Positions 6,065 to 7,301 of a DNA stretch of 7,301 nt are shown here, in pieces (position 1 is the stretch's first letter; every line of letters starts with the position of its first letter). Source of the stretch: JAAZMA01 sp964564325 (GTDB lineage Bacteria > Bacillota > Clostridia > Tissierellales > Tepidimicrobiaceae); assembly GCA_964564325.1 (NCBI GenBank), contig CAZMBD010000098.1:1-7301 (forward strand), given 5' to 3'. A program made the translations under genes and the position numbers. The notes below the pieces were generated by a model. The model made no database searches. It was not told the DNA's origin and saw nothing but the letters and a program-made list of their open reading frames with translations.

Positions 6065-7198
6065 ATGGAGAAAAGCATTTCAATAATTATATATATGTCT
6101 TGTTTTGCTATATCATTAATTTTTTGCAAAATTTATGAAAGATACTGTATTCAAAGAAATTATATGGAATTACCATGGCATAAAAAACTTATTTGGTTTC
6201 TATTTATAATAAGTGGACCTGTTTTCATTTCTGCAATAAGATATGATGTGGGGACAGATTATTTTGCATATATAAATTGGTTTAATAATATAAATTCTTT
6301 ACCTATAGATATGGTTATACAAAAATTCGGGAATGAACCGTTGTATTTAATTTTAAATAAAGTAGCTTTCATATTATTTAAAGAACCATGGGGAATTTTT
6401 TTCCTGTCTTCATTGCTAATTCACATATTTATTATATATGGTATCGACTTTTTCAAAGAGCATCTTTCCATGCCTATGGCATTATTTATATACTATATGC
6501 TTCATTTTAATTTCGGATTAAATGGAATAAGACAAATGATCGCAATATCAATCGTTTTTTATTCGTTAAAATTTATATATCAACGAAGACCCTTTAAATA
6601 TGGATTTTTTATAGTTATTGCTACGATGTTTCATAATACAGCTTTAATTAGTATTTTATTTTATATTATTATAAGTTATAAATATAGGGAGGGTTCAGAT
6701 AATTTTATTAGAAAGTTTTTTTATTCTAGTGTAATCGTACTATCACCCATTATTGTTTTACTAGGCTTGAAAATTTTAATAAAGGTTCCTATATTTTCAC
6801 AATATGAAGTCTATATTAATTCTGATTTTGCTTTAGGCACTGGTTTTTTGATCGATATTATTCCAATAATTATTCCTGTTTTTATTTTCAGAAAACAAAT
6901 AGAAAAAAAACATCGACTATTAAGTTATTTCATTGATTTATCATTGTTAAATATACCATTTAGAGTATCAGCATATTTCATTCAATGGGGAAGCAGGCTT
7001 GCGTTATATACAAATATATTCTATTATATATTACCTGCAATTCTTATTAATTCTGTTAATAGAAAAAGTAATAGGAGATTAATAAAATTATATTATATAC
7101 TTTATTTTATCTTATACTATTTTATTAATTTTGTTACCGTATATAACCGTCATGAAGTTTACCCATATAAAATTCTGACCAGTTTTTTATTAAACTGA
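6065..7198 (+). CDS. EpsG-family membrane protein, likely polysaccharide polymerase
   Basis: This 377-residue, strongly hydrophobic protein has roughly ten predicted membrane segments by eye; the first two span about residues 4-24 and 42-58. EpsG-family hallmarks are present: RYDVGTDYFAY at 59-69 just after the second segment, then an EPLYLILNK stretch, FGLNGIRQMIAIS with Asn153, Arg156 and Gln157, and MFHNTALIS with His190. Length and motif order fit the EpsG/Wzy-like group, whose members are thought to polymerise lipid-linked repeat units on the outer face of the cytoplasmic membrane. The polymerase role is inferred from family and context and is not directly demonstrated by the sequence. 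ATG 6065 is supported by a GGGGG-type site six bases upstream. The stop TGA at 7196-7198 is followed within a few dozen bases by DNA of clearly different composition, so this is probably the last gene of the AT-rich module. Confidence 0.9.
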   Translation: MEKSISIIIYMSCFAISLIFCKIYERYCIQRNYMELPWHKKLIWFLFIISGPVFISAIRYDVGTDYFAYINWFNNINSLPIDMVIQKFGNEPLYLILNKVAFILFKEPWGIFFLSSLLIHIFIIYGIDFFKEHLSMPMALFIYYMLHFNFGLNGIRQMIAISIVFYSLKFIYQRRPFKYGFFIVIATMFHNTALISILFYIIISYKYREGSDNFIRKFFYSSVIVLSPIIVLLGLKILIKVPIFSQYEVYINSDFALGTGFLIDIIPIIIPVFIFRKQIEKKHRLLSYFIDLSLLNIPFRVSAYFIQWGSRLALYTNIFYYILPAILINSVNRKSNRRLIKLYYILYFILYYFINFVTVYNRHEVYPYKILTSFLLN

Positions 7199-7209
7199 AA
7201 TATTGTAGT

Positions 7210-7301
7210 CTATTCAGCAATTGTCTGCAGCCCTGCAACTGAAACCCCTTTATTATCATGAGTTGTTTCATCAAGTCTTCCTCGCTTCAAAGTGTTGAAC
7301 T
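7210..7301 (-). CDS. C-terminal end of an unrecognised minus-strand gene (partial)
   Basis: Reading the minus strand from the window edge, codons from 7299 down to TAG at 7212-7210 are open for 29 residues, including NTLKRGRLDETTHDNKGVS and ending VAGLQTIAE. The composition of this stretch is less AT-rich than the preceding 4 kb, and the residues look like real protein. The gene would point toward the polysaccharide operon and end 11 bases after the EpsG-like stop. I do not recognise the family. A transposase or other mobile-element tail at the edge of the module is possible but unproven, and the start lies outside the window. A chance open frame cannot be excluded at this length. Confidence 0.35.
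   Translation of the reverse strand, partial: FNTLKRGRLDETTHDNKGVSVAGLQTIAE

Noticed and set aside
3111..7230. Shared TCTGCAG and CAATTG words near both ends of the AT-rich module as possible recombination sites
   Set aside because: The matches are only 6-7 bases, differ in order and spacing, and are expected by chance.
1..7301. CRISPR arrays, tRNA or rRNA genes, riboswitches and toxin-antitoxin pairs
   Set aside because: No regularly spaced repeats, no structured RNA gene signatures and no small paired genes were seen on either strand.

Overview
This window is part of a cell-surface polysaccharide (capsule or exopolysaccharide) biosynthesis locus. It most likely comes from a low-GC Gram-positive bacterium, probably a Bacillota member of Bacillaceae type. 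The support is the AT-rich sequence, strong purine-rich ribosome binding sites close to AAAGGAGGTGA, two TTG starts, and proteins resembling the Bacillus EpsF/EpsG families. All intact genes run on the + strand. Species and serotype cannot be read from the sequence.

Left block (1-3092): the 3' end of a UDP-sugar 4-epimerase overlaps by one base a CapK/PaaK-like adenylate-forming ligase. A TTG-started EpsF-like GT4 glycosyltransferase abuts the ligase with no gap. A second GT4 gene follows after 35 bases, but it is dead: it has at least three frameshifts, an internal in-frame deletion, and no C-terminal nucleotide-sugar domain. This block is tightly packed and less AT-rich than what follows.

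Right block (3093-7198): this part is visibly more AT-rich and loosely packed. It holds a Stealth-family sugar-phosphate transferase (3186-4172), a 577-base gap, a TTG-started GT2 glycosyltransferase (4750-5829), a 235-base gap, and an EpsG-family membrane polymerase (6065-7198). The two gaps contain short protein-like frames that may be remnants of lost genes. The composition change falls where the dead GT4 is cut short, which suggests a recombination junction between two modules.

Right edge (7199-7301): base composition rises again, and a minus-strand frame without start enters from the edge and stops at 7210. It may be the tail of an unrelated or mobile-element gene.

Working together, the epimerase would supply a UDP-HexNAc-type precursor, and the GT4 and GT2 enzymes would build a lipid-linked repeat unit on the cytoplasmic face. 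The Stealth enzyme would add a sugar-1-phosphate, giving a phosphodiester link, and the EpsG-like protein would polymerise the units at the membrane. The CapK-like ligase probably activates a carboxylic acid for decorating the polymer. No initiating phosphoglycosyltransferase, flippase, chain-length regulator or kinase is visible here, so they must lie elsewhere. The enzymes all belong to known families. The unusual features are the mosaic structure and the decayed genes.
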